Positions 23,640 through 35,555 of a stretch of 64,000 nucleotides of DNA are shown one piece after another (the first letter of the stretch is position 1; every line of letters begins with the position of its first letter). Both the position numbers and the translations under genes were made by a program. Source of the DNA: Dolomedes plantarius (taxonomy: Eukaryota > Arthropoda > Arachnida > Araneae > Dolomedidae); the NCBI GenBank assembly GCA_907164885.2, contig OU015499.1, positions 150,957,806 to 151,021,805 on the forward strand, given 5' to 3'. A model generated the notes under the pieces. The model was not told the origin of the DNA and searched no databases. It worked only from the letters and a program-made list of their open reading frames with translations.

Positions 23640-23990
23640 ATCGATAAATAACGATAAGTTATAGTTGATAAGTATTATTCGTATAACGATAAGAAGTCCT
23701 ACGTTATACCTACGCTATACCTACGTTATACCTACGTTATACCTACGTAGTTACGTTAATACGTTAATACGTAATTACGGTATACCGTAATTAGTATTTA
23801 CGTTATTACGTTATCTACGTTATCTACGTAATCTTACGTTATCTACGTTATCTTACGTTATCTACATTATCTTACGTTATCTACGTTATCTTACGTTATC
23901 TACGTTATCTTACGTTATCTACGTTATCTTACGTTATCTACGTAATTACGTTATATCTACGTTATTTACCTACGGTAATTTCGTTAGAAG
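23640..23990. repeat. (TACGTTATC)-type minisatellite
   Basis: Begins with CGATAA/TTATCG-rich sequence, then CTACGTTATAC units (23698-23750), then an alternating 10+9-base unit (CTTACGTTAT/CTACGTTAT) to about 23960. Non-coding. Confidence 0.85.
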
Positions 23991-24128
23991 AGATTACCTA
24001 ATTATTATTATTTTTTTTTTTTGGCTACCCATTTTCAAAAACGCAACCTCACACAGGTAGGCAGAAATGACTGTAAGCAGTGGAAGTATATAGCTCTGCA
24101 AGACTATTTAGCACTTCATTTAACAATG

Positions 24129-24810
24129 TCTATAGATATAAAACAGTTCCATAACTGACTGACTGACTGACATACAACGTACAGACCAAACCGCTGGACC
24201 TAAAGGGCTGAAATGTTGCATGGCGATTCTTCTTATAGTGCAGGGGTGCAGTAAGAAAGATTTTGGAAAAATTCTTCTTAGATTTTTTAAAATTAAAATT
24301 TTAAGCTGTTTTAGTAACTTTTTTTTAAAGTTTGCGTTTAAAATAATAATGTGAGGGTTATAAAATTTATATCGCGAGAAAGATCATAAAAATTCCTTTA
24401 AAATGACATCTTTTTTGAATCTTTACCTCCATTTTCTGATTTTTGGTAAATTTTTAAAGATTCATTTTAGAATTTAATTTGTTAAATGCTGACCACGTGA
24501 TTTCTTTTTCTGGTACTTTAAATAAATTTATCGTCACGTGCATAACAACGAAATAGACAAAAAAAATATTTTTTTTATTGATAATGCGGCAGACGATTGG
24601 ACATTATCCAAAAAAATATTAAAATACAGTAAAAGATATGTTCCTCAAACTGTACTATATTAACTGTACTATATTCTTTAGTACGTCTTATTAGATTTAA
24701 TTTGAATATTTTCTCCTACATTATTTTGTCTATAAAAATATCCCTTACGATTTATTTATAAATATATATAAATATTTTTTTTACATCAATTGTACACTTT
24801 GATCGATATA
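24129..24810 (+). mobile_element. Helitron family A, copy 3, 3' end lost
   Basis: Starts TCTATAGATATAAAACAG and continues in family order (GACTGACTGACATACAACG; CCGCTGGACCTAAAGG) but lacks the 3' hairpin and CTAG; it abuts an inverted copy at 24840. Confidence 0.75.
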
Positions 24811-25252
24811 CATTGATTCAGATATTTATTTATTTTTAACTATCTGAATACCCGTGCTTCGCTACGGAGTACATTCAAATTAAATACAACGGTCAATGTG
24901 CAAACGGTCAATGCAAAAATATATACATATCTATTTATAATAAATACAACTGTCAATGTATGCAATTAATGCCAAAAAAATACAAAAAAAATATTTATAA
25001 AAAAATCGTAACGAAAATTTTATAAACAAAATAATGTAGAAGAAAATATTCAAATTAAATACAACGGTAAATGGTATGCAATTAATTTGTACGTTTAATG
25101 TCCATAAAAACATACTCATTTGAATTAAATTCTTAAAAAACTTCCATCTCAATGAGTCTAGTGGTTAAATTTTATCTTTTACCGTATTTCAATATTTTTT
25201 TTTGTTAATTTATTTCGTTGTTATGCACGTGACGGAAAATTAATTTAAAGTA

Positions 25253-26222
25253 TCTCTCTATTCTAAAAAAAGTAACTGGCGCCGCGCCGCCGCTGTCAAA
25301 AGCTTGTCACGCTATCTCCTCCGAAACCGCTGGGGGTATGGGGTCGAGACCAATACCAATAGATGCAGAAAAATACGGGGAAGAAAGTAAGACATGTCTC
25401 ATCTTCGTCGGACTTTAAGTTTTTTTTTATTTTATGTTTTGTGGGAAAATATTCACTTTTTCATGTTCAGATTACGATAACTCGCCAAAAAAAGGATCGT
25501 AATTTTTTTTTTTTTTACAATTTATTTTATTAAGTTTATTTAAGTTTTAATTAAGTTTTTAATTATTTAAGTTTATTTAAGTTTTATTAAGTTTATTTAA
25601 GTTTATTTAAGTTTTTATTTAAGTTTTTTTATTTTATGTTTTGTGGAAAAATATTGACTTTTTCATGATCAGATTACGATAACTCGCCAAAAATTAATCG
25701 TAGAATTTTGATCTTTTTACAGTCTAAGACTACAGACATTTCTCCTTCAAGCAAGACCTCATTTGCTTAAAAATAATTTAAAACAGACTACTATTTTCAT
25801 CAAAATATTAAACCCACTTTTTCGAGAAATATCGTCACATATGTGGATGTAATATCGATGCTCCTCGAGTTTTTATCTTACAAAGAAAATATTTACATCA
25901 TCTGGAAGATGAAAGCTATCTCATTCATATAAACCTCCTTTCAAGTCTCTATCTTAAAATTTCGATTTTTAATTGAATTTTAAAGAACGATACTTTAACA
26001 CGAATTTCTTCAAACGCGATAGGGAGATCCGAAATTCTCCCCTTGGCTTGTAAACAAATGAATGACCCAATCGTTGTAAAATTCGAATGGGAATCGATTC
26101 GCTTTGGGATGACTGCGTCTGCGTACCATTTTCAAAGTCGTAAGACCATCGCATTCCAACAAACTCAATATACCTTGACCTTGACCCTAACAGAGGAGCG
26201 AGCCTAGGGGCGAAGCCCCTAG
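25253..26222 (+). mobile_element. Non-autonomous Helitron, family B (970 bp)
   Basis: Starts TCTCTCTATTC after A and ends with a hairpin (CTAGGGGCGAAGCCCCTAG) whose last four bases are CTAG, followed by T. Comparing with the uninterrupted family A copy near 35895 shows the insertion point lies between A and T. Inside, an ~80-bp block (25422-25505) is repeated at 25623-25707, separated by (AAGTTTATTT)-like units. The 85-codon minus-strand frame over its 3' end is not recognisable. Confidence 0.8.
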
Positions 26223-26593
26223 TCACAAAAAAAGAAAAGAAACCACGTGATCGGCATTTAATAAATTAAATTCTAAAAATGAATCTTAAAAAATTCACCA
26301 AAAATCAGAAAACGGGGGTAAAGATTCGAAAAAGATTTCATTTTAAAGGAATTTTTAGGATCTTTCTCGTGATATAAATTTTATAACCCTCAGATTAATA
26401 TTTTAATTGCAAACTGTAAAGAATGTTACAAAAACAGCTTAAAAATTTAATTTAAAAAAATCTAACAGGAATTTTTCAAAAATCTTTCTTAGTGCACCCC
26501 TATCCTATAAGAAGAATCGCCATGCAAAATATCAGCCCTTTAGGTCCAGCGATTTGGCCTGTGCGTCTGTCAGTCAGTAACAGAAGTGTTTTA

Positions 26594-28628
26594 TATATGA
26601 GGCGGTGAAAGGCAAAGTGGTGTAAGTCACATTTTCAACCGTTTTCATTTGAGGGCAAAAATGTAACCTCCATGTTCAATTTAGAGTGGAATTGTAATTA
26701 GTTATTATTTGCAATGTTATAATAATTGTTATGAATTATAATTTGTTCAATTTATGGTGGAATTGTAATTAGTTATTATTTGCAATGTCATAATAATTGT
26801 TATGAATTATAATTTGTTCAATTTATGGTGGAATTGTAATTAGTTATTATTTGCAATGTCATAATAATTGTTATGAATTATAATTTGTTCAATTTATGGT
26901 GGAATTGTAATTAGTTATTATTTGCAATGTTATAATAATTGTTATGAATTATAATTTGTTCAATTTATGGTGGAATTGTAATTAGTTATTATTTGCAATG
27001 TTATAATAATTGTTATGAATTATAATTTGTTCAATTTATGGTGGAATTGTAATTAGTTATTATTTGCAATGTCATAATAATTGTTATGAATTATAATTTG
27101 TTCAATTTATGGTGGAATTGTAATTAGTTATTATTTGCAATGTCATAATAATTGTTATGAATTATAATTTGTTCAATTTATGGTGGAATTGTAATTAGTT
27201 ATTATTTGCAATGTCATAATAATTGTTATGAATTATAATTTGTTCAATTTATGGTGGAATTGTAATTAGTTATTATTTGCAATGTCATAATAATTGTTAT
27301 GAATTATAATTTGTTCAATTTATGGTGGAATTGTAATTAGTTATTATTTGCAATGTCATAATAATTGTTATGAATTATAATTTGTTCAATTTATGGTGGA
27401 ATTGTAATTAGTTATTATTTGCAATGTCATAATAATTGTTATGAATTATAATTTGTTCAATTTATGGTGGAATTGTAATTAGTTATTATTTGCAATGTCA
27501 TAATAATTGTTATGAATTATAATTTGTTCAATTTATGGTGGAATTGTAATTAGTTATTATTTGCAATGTCATAATAATTGTTATGAATTATAATTTGTTC
27601 AATTTATGGTGGAATTGTAATTAGTTATTATTTGCAATGTCATAATAATTGTTATGAATTATAATTTGTTCAATTTATGGTGGAATTGTAATTAGTTATT
27701 ATTTGCAATGTTATAATAATTGTTATGAATTATAATTTGTTCAATTTATGGTGGAATTGTAATTAGTTATTATTTGCAATGTTATAATAATTGTTATGAA
27801 TTATAATTTGTTCAATTTATGGTGGAATTGTAATTAGTTATTATTTGCAATGTCATAATAATTGTTATGAATTATAATTTGTTCAATTTATGGTGGAATT
27901 GTAATTAGTTATTATTTGCAATGTCATAATAATTGTTATGAATTATAATTTGTTCAATTTATGGTGGAATTGTAATTAGTTATTATTTGCAATGTCATAA
28001 TAATTGTTATGAATTATAATTTGTTCAATTTATGGTGGAATTGTAATTAGTTATTATTTGCAATGTCATAATAATTGTTATGAATTATAATTTGTTCAAT
28101 TTATGGTGGAATTGTAATTAGTTATTATTTGCAATGTCATAATAATTGTTATGAATTATAATTTGTTCAATTTATGGTGGAATTGTAATTAGTTATTATT
28201 TGCAATGTCATAATAATTGTTATGAATTATAATTTGTTCAATTTATGGTGGAATTGTAATTAGTTATTATTTGCAATGTCATAATAATTGTTATGAATTA
28301 TAATTTGTTCAATTTATGGTGGAATTGTAATTAGTTATTATTTGCAATGTCATAATAATTGTTATGAATTATAATTTGTTCAATTTATGGTGGAATTGTA
28401 ATTAGTTATTATTTGCAATGTCATAATAATTGTTATGAATTATAATTTGTTCAATTTATGGTGGAATTGTAATTAGTTATTATTTGCAATGTTATAATAA
28501 TTGTTATGAATTATAATTTGTTCAATTTATGGTGGAATTTTTTTGTAGTTTTTGAGGTAAAACTCTTTTGACTTACACCACTTGACTTATTGACTTACAC
28601 CACTTTGCCTTTTCACCGCCTCATATAT
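26594..28628. mobile_element. TIR element containing a 71-bp satellite array
   Basis: Terminal inverted repeats of about 38 bp begin TATATGAGGCGGTGAA at both ends; the right arm also repeats TGACTTACACCACTT. Almost everything between the ends is the tandem array. No coding sequence; superfamily unknown (TA-rich flanks prevent a clear target duplication). Confidence 0.7.
26674..28539 (+). repeat. 71-bp tandem array, 26 units
   Basis: Units start GTTCAATTTATGGTGGAATT and repeat with an exact 71-base period from 26674 to 28520, plus a 20-base partial unit. The first unit differs most (TTTAGAGTGG). Most other variation is one T/C position (AATGTTATAA or AATGTCATAA). Confidence 0.98.
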
Positions 28629-28631
28629 TGA

Positions 28632-28959
28632 TAATAATTGGTACAGTACCCGAACAGTGAATAGTCACGCTGTATTTTGCTTTCCCTTGCGTAATCTTGT
28701 AGTGGCTAGCACGGAGTTCGGAGTAATATTTGAGACACTGTATCCGTAACCGCACTCGGGAGAGAATTGTTTACGAGAGTTTTCTTTTGCATCGGCTATT
28801 GGGCGTGGAATTTCGGGATCCATCGGTAGACGCAAACGGATGGCCTTGAGCGAACTCATTTCGCTGCTGATAGAGATTGGTGGCATTTCCGTAAGGCTAG
28901 CGTACCGGAGAGGAACTGTGGCACGTTGAGCAGGGATTGTGTCAAGACCTGAGGCGTAA
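28632..28959. other. GC-richer sequence upstream of the MATH exon
   Basis: About 330 bases with noticeably higher GC than the flanks. It could be the 5' UTR or promoter region of the MATH-BTB gene. A 127-codon minus-strand frame (28665-29048) overlaps the exon and has no recognisable domain; an in-frame TAA (28957-28959) directly precedes the exon's ATG. Confidence 0.35.
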
Positions 28960-29365
28960 ATGGCGCAGATTTCGGAACTATTGACAAGCAATTGTCTGGT
29001 TTGGGATACCGAGAGACCATATTCGGACGTCGAACGAAAAAGTTCCAATTTCTCGTTACTGGGTTGCGAATGGTATTTTCAATTGTCTTGTGAATATCAT
29101 CAAATATATTCTATTTACCTGAATAAAATTACTGCCAAGAAACTACTGGAAACGGACTTCAAGGTTACAACCTTTGTTTACGGCCAAAATATCAGTAATT
29201 GCCTTTACAAAATTCATACTTGGAAACAAGGAGACCAGGTAATCTGGCAGTATTCACATGACACCGTTAAGAAGACAATTCATTTTGATAACCACTGCGG
29301 AAAATGGAGAGTAATCTTCTTTATCGACGCCCCATTTACGCTACAACACCCCAGGATTGAAACGG
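28960..29365 (+). CDS. MATH-BTB (TDPOZ-like) gene, exon 1: MATH-like domain
   Basis: From ATG 28960 the frame encodes 135 residues plus one base. Residues ~30-130 resemble a MATH (TRAF-C-like) domain: SLLGCEWYFQLSCEYHQIYS, then SIYLNKI and a GKWRVIFFIDAPF ending. The exon ends CGG|GTAAGT at 29365/29366, a strong donor. Its phase (one base left over) fits the acceptor at 46901/46902, joining to a BTB exon after a 17.5-kb intron. MATH domains of SPOP-like proteins bind substrates for CUL3 ubiquitin ligases. The start is the first ATG after an in-frame TAA; an upstream non-coding exon is possible. The MATH call is moderate because the match is by eye and the sequence is diverged. Confidence 0.6.
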
Positions 29366-29542
29366 GTAAGTGCAGATTGTATCAAAATATTTTTTAACCA
29401 ATGTCCTCTAAAGCAGTGCTCCGCAACCTTTTCATCTTCCACGGAACAACAACATTTTTTTCGATAATTCCGCGGCACACCACAAGAAAAAGCTTGCGAA
29501 TATTTAATAGCTCTATGTATCAAGATAATTATAATCATTTAA

Positions 29543-30722
29543 GGGGACAGTGGACCTTCAAACCTAACTTTTTGTTCCAAAAACACGCGTTCTGCTTGGG
29601 CGACAAAAAATTAAAAAAAATAAAATCGACTATTTAAATAAATATATGTATTTTATATTTATTCAAATGAATTATTTGCAATATACTGACTTTTTTTAGC
29701 GGGGGGTAACACATAATAAATTTCTCATTATTTATCAGCTTTTATTTTTTGTACTTGTGTGTTTTTGTGCTTTATTGTGGTCGTACAGTTTAAAAATTCA
29801 TATTTTTGGGACTTTTCGGACTTTTTCGTTCCAAAAATACGCGTTCGGCTTGAGCGACAAAAAATTAAAAACAACCATAAAATAAAATCGACTGCCCTTA
29901 TTTAACTTCATTTTTTTCATTTTCTGTATAAATTTTCAATGAAAGTTCTGCATGTTGTCATTTATATTATTTCACTGCATTGGAACCGCCATCTTGGTTC
30001 CGTCTCCCATCGCCAAATTGGCGACGGGAGACGGAACCAAGATGGCGGTTCCAATGCAATGAAATACAAGGGGCACCGTATATTGGGAATTAACCAATTT
30101 AAAGATGAAATATCAATAATTCGTGAATTATGAATTATTAATTATATCAAAAATTGGCCTAATTAAAAATGTTCTATGCGCATTTCTTTGGCATATAATA
30201 TGGTAATTTTTATTTGCAGGATACCTTATAGAACTAACAATGAAACTTATTTCTTATTTTAATCGTTCATCAAAAACATAAACAGAAAAACATAATAATA
30301 GTGAAAGCACCCGTTTTGTCACGCAAAATACCTATAAATCATCTTTTCAAGTACAAAATTTAAAAATTCTGAGCTACGAAGCATAATTGTTTTCAATAAG
30401 ATTTATTCGATATACAGTTAAGTATATAAAACTTAAATTTCAAAGCAATACGATAGTTAGAAATGCGCCTGGAGCAGTTTGAATATTCGTGTGACGTGAA
30501 AATTTTTATTTTGAGAAAAACACATTTAAAGTTATTGCTATTAGTAACCACATAATATCTAAGTTAAATACACATGCCTATAACTAAGAAAGTAATCCAC
30601 AGAAATTAAAAATTCTTTTTGCAACGCATTCCTACTCGTCCGTAATTTCCCAATTCAATAAAATTAAAAAAAAAAATCGAATTTTTGGACAAATTTCACA
30701 ATTTTGAAAGTCCACTGTCCCC
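29543..30722 (+). mobile_element. TTAA-flanked element P, copy 2 (1180 bp)
   Basis: Begins GGGGACAGTGGACC and ends GTCCACTGTCCCC, with TTAA on both sides. Compared with copies 1 and 3 (~720 bp) it has an extra ~500-base left segment containing a ~70-bp direct repeat (29571-29637 and 29828-29900, both with CCAAAAA-ACGCGTTC) and a 99-base palindrome. No protein recognised. Confidence 0.88.
29968..30066. repeat. 99-bp near-perfect palindrome
   Basis: Arms of 49 bases around a single central A at 30017 with two mismatches; each arm contains AACCGCCATCTTGGTTCC. It can form a long hairpin or cruciform. Confidence 0.95.
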
Positions 30723-30960
30723 TTAAGTTTTATATAAATCATTTTGAACTGTACACGAACACAAGATAAAAAATTTAAAATTATAGTTTACAAGTAAAAA
30801 AAAATTTCTCTTTAAATTTTTATATAAAAAGTTGTTTTTTAGTATTTACTTAAGCCTAATAAATTAATAAGTTAATTTAAACATAACTAATTTATTAATG
30901 AGATATTTGAGATTGTTTTGATAAATGTGCGTTTTATATCTGCACGTTTTATATTTGGCT

Positions 30961-31167
30961 CTACAGTTCATGGTCAAGGTCCTTTAAATATGATCGTTTG
31001 TCATTTTCAATTAGCACCAGTGTCGAAAAACTTTGTTCGCATAAGTATGTCGTAGAAAATGGGATCAAAATTTCAATGGCCTTGTCAGAAATTTGTGGAT
31101 ATTCTTTCTTAAATGAAATCCAGAAATATGACGCTCGAGCATACATACGATGTATGGCTAACAACAT
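30961..31167 (-). pseudogene. hAT transposase C-terminal fragment
   Basis: FWISFKKEYPQISDKAIEIL followed by IPFSTTYLCEQSFSTLVLIE and KDLDHEL*, the dimerisation block also seen in hAT A. It stops earlier than that copy and lacks the catalytic part. Confidence 0.85.
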
Positions 31168-31297
31168 GTTTTTGTTTTGTGTATAATTTCGACCCAGAAA
31201 AATTGCATATTAACAAAAAGTTAGAGGAATATTTTACTTGGAAAAATTTCTATTTAATGCGGTGGTTAATTTTTTTATTATGAGCACTACTCTAAAT

Positions 31298-31698
31298 TAT
31301 GCGCAATTATTCCCGAAGAAAAAACGCGGCTATTACGGGGGTAGCTAATTCAAATCATGCATGCACACTTGGCAAAGCACGGTCTCGAATTACCTCCCAG
31401 TAATTCCTTCTTGAAACAGACCATCTGATTTTTTTTTTGATAAATTTTCAAAACATAAGACTTTTGTGACTAATTTGAAAAAAAAAAAAAAAACACTCTG
31501 GAATCGGGAATTCTGGCAATGGGATCTTCGTGCACAATCGCTAATCGACTACTCTAATTGTGGTTACCAAGTTCTTATACTTCATCTTATTCGCTCTACC
31601 TCAATGTTAACCTATGGAGAAAATTTGGCCAAGGATTGCAAACTTGGATTGGAAGATTTTTTAAAGAAAAATTGTACTCCGTAATAGGGAAAGAAATT
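31298..31698. other. Unassigned intronic sequence
   Basis: Contains a 15-A run near 31478 followed by a 72-codon frame with no recognisable domain. No feature is supported. Confidence 0.3.
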
Positions 31699-33477
31699 TG
31701 ACTGCTCTGGGCATTTTTTTTTAAAATGCAATTAACATATCAAAATAGAAATGATTCTGAGAAAAACCTGGTAGTGGAACTTCAAAAATTTAAAATTATG
31801 CATTCATAATTATGAAAACCTCATTACAAAAGGTGAATAATTATATTTCAGAATCCCAGATTAAATTTATTATTGTAAACCATTTATTATAATTCATTTA
31901 TGTTTCTATTGCTTCTATTATTTGACTGCACTGGGCATTTTTTTTAAATGCAATTAATATATCAAAATAGAAATGATTCGGAGAAAAACCTGGTAGTGGA
32001 ACTTCAAAAATTGAAAATTATGCATTCATAATTATGAAAACCTCATTACAAAAGGTGAATAATTATATTTCAGAATCCCAGATTAAATTTATTATTGTAA
32101 ACCATTTATTATAATTCATTTATGTTTCTATTGCTTCTATTATTTGACTGCTCGGGGCATTTTTTTAAAATGCAATTAATATATCAAAATAGAAATGATT
32201 CGGAGAAAAACCTGGTAGTGGAACTTCAAAAATTGAAAATTATGCATTCATAATTATGAAAACCTCATTACAAAAGGTGAATAATTATATTTCAGAAACC
32301 CAGATTAAATTTATTATTGTAAACCATTTATTATAATTCATTTATGTTTCTATTGCTTCTATTATTTGACTGCTCTGGGCATTTTTTTAAAATGCAATTA
32401 ATATATCAAAATAGAAATGATTCGGAGAAAAACCTGGTAGTGGAACTTCAAAAATTGAAAATTATGCATTCATAATTATGAAAACCTCATTACAAAAGGT
32501 GAATAATTATATTTCAGAATCCCAGATTAAATTTATTATTGTAAACCATTTATTATAATTCATTTATGTTTCTATTGCTTCTATTATTTGACTGCTCGGG
32601 GCATTTTTTTAAAATGCAATTAATATATCAAAATAGAAATGATTCGGAGAAAAACCTGGTAGTGGAACTTCAAAAATTTAAAATTATGCATTCATAATTA
32701 TGAAAACCTCATTACAAAAGGTGAATAATTATATTTCAGAATCCCAGATTAAATTTATTATTGTAAACCATTTATTATAATTCATTTATGTTTCTATTGC
32801 TTCTATTATTTGACTGCTCTGGGCATTTTTTTAAAATGCAATTAATATATCAAAATAGAAATGATTCGGAGAAAAACCTGGTAGTGGAACTTCAAAAATT
32901 GAAAATTATGCATTCATAATTATGAAAACCTCATTACAAAAGGTGAATAATTATATTTCAGAATCCCAGATTAAATTTATTATTGTAAACCATTTATTAT
33001 AATTCATTTATGTTTCTATTGCTTCTATTATTTGACTGCTCGGGGCATTTTTTTAAAATGCAATTAATATATCAAAATAGAAATGATTCGGAGAAAAACC
33101 TGGTAGTGGAACTTCAAAAATTGAAAATTATGCATTCATAATTATGAAAACCTCATTACAAAAGGTGAATAATTATATTTCAGAAACCCAGATTAAATTT
33201 ATTATTGTAAACCATTTATTATAATTCATTTATGTTTCTATTGCTTCTATTATTTGACTGCTCTGGGCATTTTTTTTAAAATGCAATTAATATATCAAAA
33301 TAGAAATGATTCGGAGAAAAACCTGGTAGTGGAACTTCAAAAATTGAAAATTATGCATTCATAATTATGAAAACCTCATTACAAAAGGTGAATAATTATA
33401 TTTCAGAAACCCAGATTAAATTTATTATTGTAAACCATTTATTATAATTCATTTATGTTTCTATTGCTTCTATTATT
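31699..33477 (+). repeat. 222-bp tandem array, 8 units
   Basis: Units start TGACTGCTC[TG]GGGCATTTT at 31699, 31923, 32145, 32367, 32589, 32811, 33033 and 33255. The period is 222 (224 for the first). Sequence is highly conserved between units. GCTCTGGG and GCTCGGGG alternate over units 3-8, and units 1/5 and 3/7 share private variants. Confidence 0.97.
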
Positions 33478-33605
33478 TTGTTGTTTAGAGGCATTTTTCA
33501 GAAGTTTTAATATTTTGACTCACCTGTTCTGAGAAATATAATTTCAATAGCATTTTGAATTAATAAGTTATCGGTCTGAGAAACGTAATTTAACAGTTAG
33601 TTATA

Positions 33606-34573
33606 CAGTGATTTCCGCTTATAAGAATCACGTTTGTTATTACTGTTTTTGATTCTTATAAGCGGTTGATTCTTATAGCCGAAATTTAGGCTTTTGGTCA
33701 GGCACACACACATCTATATATACATATATTAGATAATTTACCATAAAATATGCTTTAATTTACGTTAATTATCTTTTATTAAAATTATTTGTTATAATTT
33801 TAAAAATACAACTTAATTTCTTGACCTATAAGTAGATAAACATGATTATAATTGACACATGATTATATTTGTTACAACATACCTGCTTAACAGTTTAACA
33901 TTTCAACAACAGGAAGGGTGGAAGAAAAAGTTTTCTATGGTAGTTTCACGTAATGAAGTTTTCAGGAGGCTGTTTATACCTCTTTCAATACCAACAGTCT
34001 CAGACGAAGATTCACCTTCTAGATTACGTTTCACGGTTTGATAACGTGCTGAATCTACTAATGTCACGTTCGCCTAAGTGATAGTGGACACTTTGCCGAA
34101 GATTTATGTGTTTCAGGGTCCAGGAAGCCGCAACCAGGATGTTGGAGGTGGGGAAAAAGAGTCCCTATCTTTGTTTGTCAGTGGAGAAAAGTGAAATCGG
34201 ACAGGGACGGGTAGAGATGCCCCTGCGTCAAGCTAATAGGACAGTGTTGTGCTAAAGCGTTTAAGGAGAAATTATTATGTTATGTCTAACAAAGAAAGGG
34301 ATGCATTTTACGACTGTATTCCATCCCATCTTATCACTCTTTCTTTAAAAAAAAATAAAGAATGAACTTCATGCCTTTTGAGGGTTTAAGTGGCTTTTTT
34401 GGAAAAATGAAAGGAAAGCGAAGGGTGTAAGCTGATTCTTAAAACCGGTGGATTGATTCTTTAAAGCGAAAATTTTAGAATGGAAATAATACATTTGTGT
34501 TTGTTTTTGCGAAATTGATTCTTATAAACAGTTGATTCTTATAACCACTGATCACTATAAGCGGTGGTTACTG
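33606..34573 (-). mobile_element. Pogo-like element V, copy 1 (968 bp)
   Basis: Starts CAGTGATTTCCGCTTATAAG and ends CTATAAGCGGTGGTTACTG, flanked by TA; GATTCTTATAAGCGG-type motifs recur near both ends. A second copy lies at 53960-54898. A short transposase tail is encoded on the minus strand. Confidence 0.85.
33908..34033 (-). pseudogene. Pogo-like transposase C-terminus with PIP-like box
   Basis: The minus-strand frame reads KRNLEGESSSETVGIERG, INSLLKTSLR, ETTIENFFFHPSCC and stop. The copy at 54281-54410 has QTTIENFF at the same place, an exact match to the PIP consensus Q-x-x-I-x-x-F-F. An acidic stretch before a C-terminal PIP box fits pogo/Tigger transposases. The catalytic domain is missing in both copies. 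Confidence 0.55.
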
Positions 34574-34589
34574 TATATACGTAAATGAA

Positions 34590-34890
34590 GTTTGTAAAAA
34601 GTGCGAAAATTACAAAACTCAACTTTGTAAAATTAAATATTCTAAAAATTAATAACTTCAAAGAAGGAATTTTGAAATGCATTTTTTTAAAAATCCCTGT
34701 CTGTAAGCCTACGTCTTTCCATGAATTTCGTGTGTTTCATATTGGAAAAGGTGCTTTCGACCATATATGCTGCCGAACATGGAACAAGTGAATGAAGTAT
34801 TTCGTATTTTATGTAACAATATCTTTTTAAATTGCTTTGGTGTCGTGGGCCGGTTAAAAAGTCCTTGTGGGCCGCAAGTTGGCCATTCCT
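34590..34890 (-). pseudogene. hAT transposase C-terminal remnant and terminal repeat
   Basis: On the minus strand a frame contains MVESTFSNMKHTKFMERRR followed by LTDRDF, the hAT pattern E-x-x-FSxMK...R..LTD. The plus strand ends GTTGGCCATTCCTG at 34890, the inverse of a hAT tip CAGGAATGGCCAAC. The other end was not found, so it is a fragment. Confidence 0.65.
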
Positions 34891-35555
34891 GATGAAGAGT
34901 AATAATTTGAACCATTCTCTTCAATTAAATATCGTTCAATAAATTAAACTAAAACACATAGAAACGAATGTTTTTGACGTAAAAATCGGCGTGGGAATTA
35001 AAACCAATTTTCAGTCTGGTGGGGAAAAACAATCATACCTGATGTGTTTTAATTTCACTCAGAAAAAAAAATTAATAGCTTTAAATCAGAATTGAAAATT
35101 TTCTAACTAACGTAAGAGATGCAATGTATTTTAATAAGGTATTAAAAATAGATTTCATCTCCTTCAAATATAACATAAATTCCACTCTGTTTAGTTCGGA
35201 AAAAGAGGCAATTTCGTTCTATTACGATGAGTAAAAAAAAATTGTATGAGACTTATAATTTTTAGTTCAGTCGGAGTAAATTAAACCGTGACAGTAATTT
35301 TAAGTAAAATGTAAAATTTAACACTAAGAATATAGAAGTGAAAAAAAAACATTTTTTAAAAATGCGTCAATTCAGATAAAATGTTATAATAAAAGTTAAT
35401 AAATCGATCATTAGCCAGTTATTTGATTTTAGTACGATTAGTAAAAGAAGGAAAATTCGAAATCTAAATATAAGAATATAAAAGGTGAATAAAAAAATTA
35501 TGTGATGATGTGTTTTTTCTGCTAATATTACAAAAATTTAGAAATTTATCATTAA
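34891..35555. other. AT-rich sequence; left part of a diverged direct repeat
   Basis: No gene. About 35255-35470 resembles 37125-37320 (both start AATTTTTAGTTCAGTC), so a diverged direct repeat flanks the Helitron at 35556-37092. Confidence 0.4.

Larger units (their letters stand above)
24840..28631 (-). mobile_element. Helitron family A, copy 4, with two nested insertions
   Basis: The 3' end (plus strand CTATCTGAATACCCGTGC) is at 24840. The body is interrupted by Helitron B (25253-26222), and its 5'-terminal TATA stretch by the TIR element with the 71-bp array (26594-28628). The last bases TTGA|T at 28628-28632 would complete the 5' end, an inference from the other copies. Confidence 0.6.
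29414..31289 (-). mobile_element. hAT element B with nested TTAA element
   Basis: Starts CAGTGCTCCGCAACC and ends GAGCACTA; flanks CTCTAAAG (29406-29413) and CTCTAAAT (31290-31297) agree at 7 of 8 positions. It is the same family as hAT A. Element P copy 2 (29543-30722) is inserted at a TTAA. The hAT remnant is on the minus strand, so it is antisense within the host gene's intron. Confidence 0.85.

Noticed and set aside
25969..26226. 85-codon minus-strand frame in Helitron B
   Set aside because: It begins outside the Helitron boundary and shows no domain; probably chance.
26674..28539. Possible CRISPR array
   Set aside because: Units are contiguous 71-bp tandem repeats with no unique spacers, in a eukaryotic transposon context. 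The 222-bp and 103-bp arrays fail for the same reason.
28665..29048. 127-codon minus-strand frame overlapping the MATH exon
   Set aside because: No recognisable domain, and it overlaps the + strand exon whose splice phase fits the BTB exon. Kept only as a remark.
31466..31684. 72-codon + frame
   Set aside because: It begins in a poly(A) run and has no recognisable domain or second copy.
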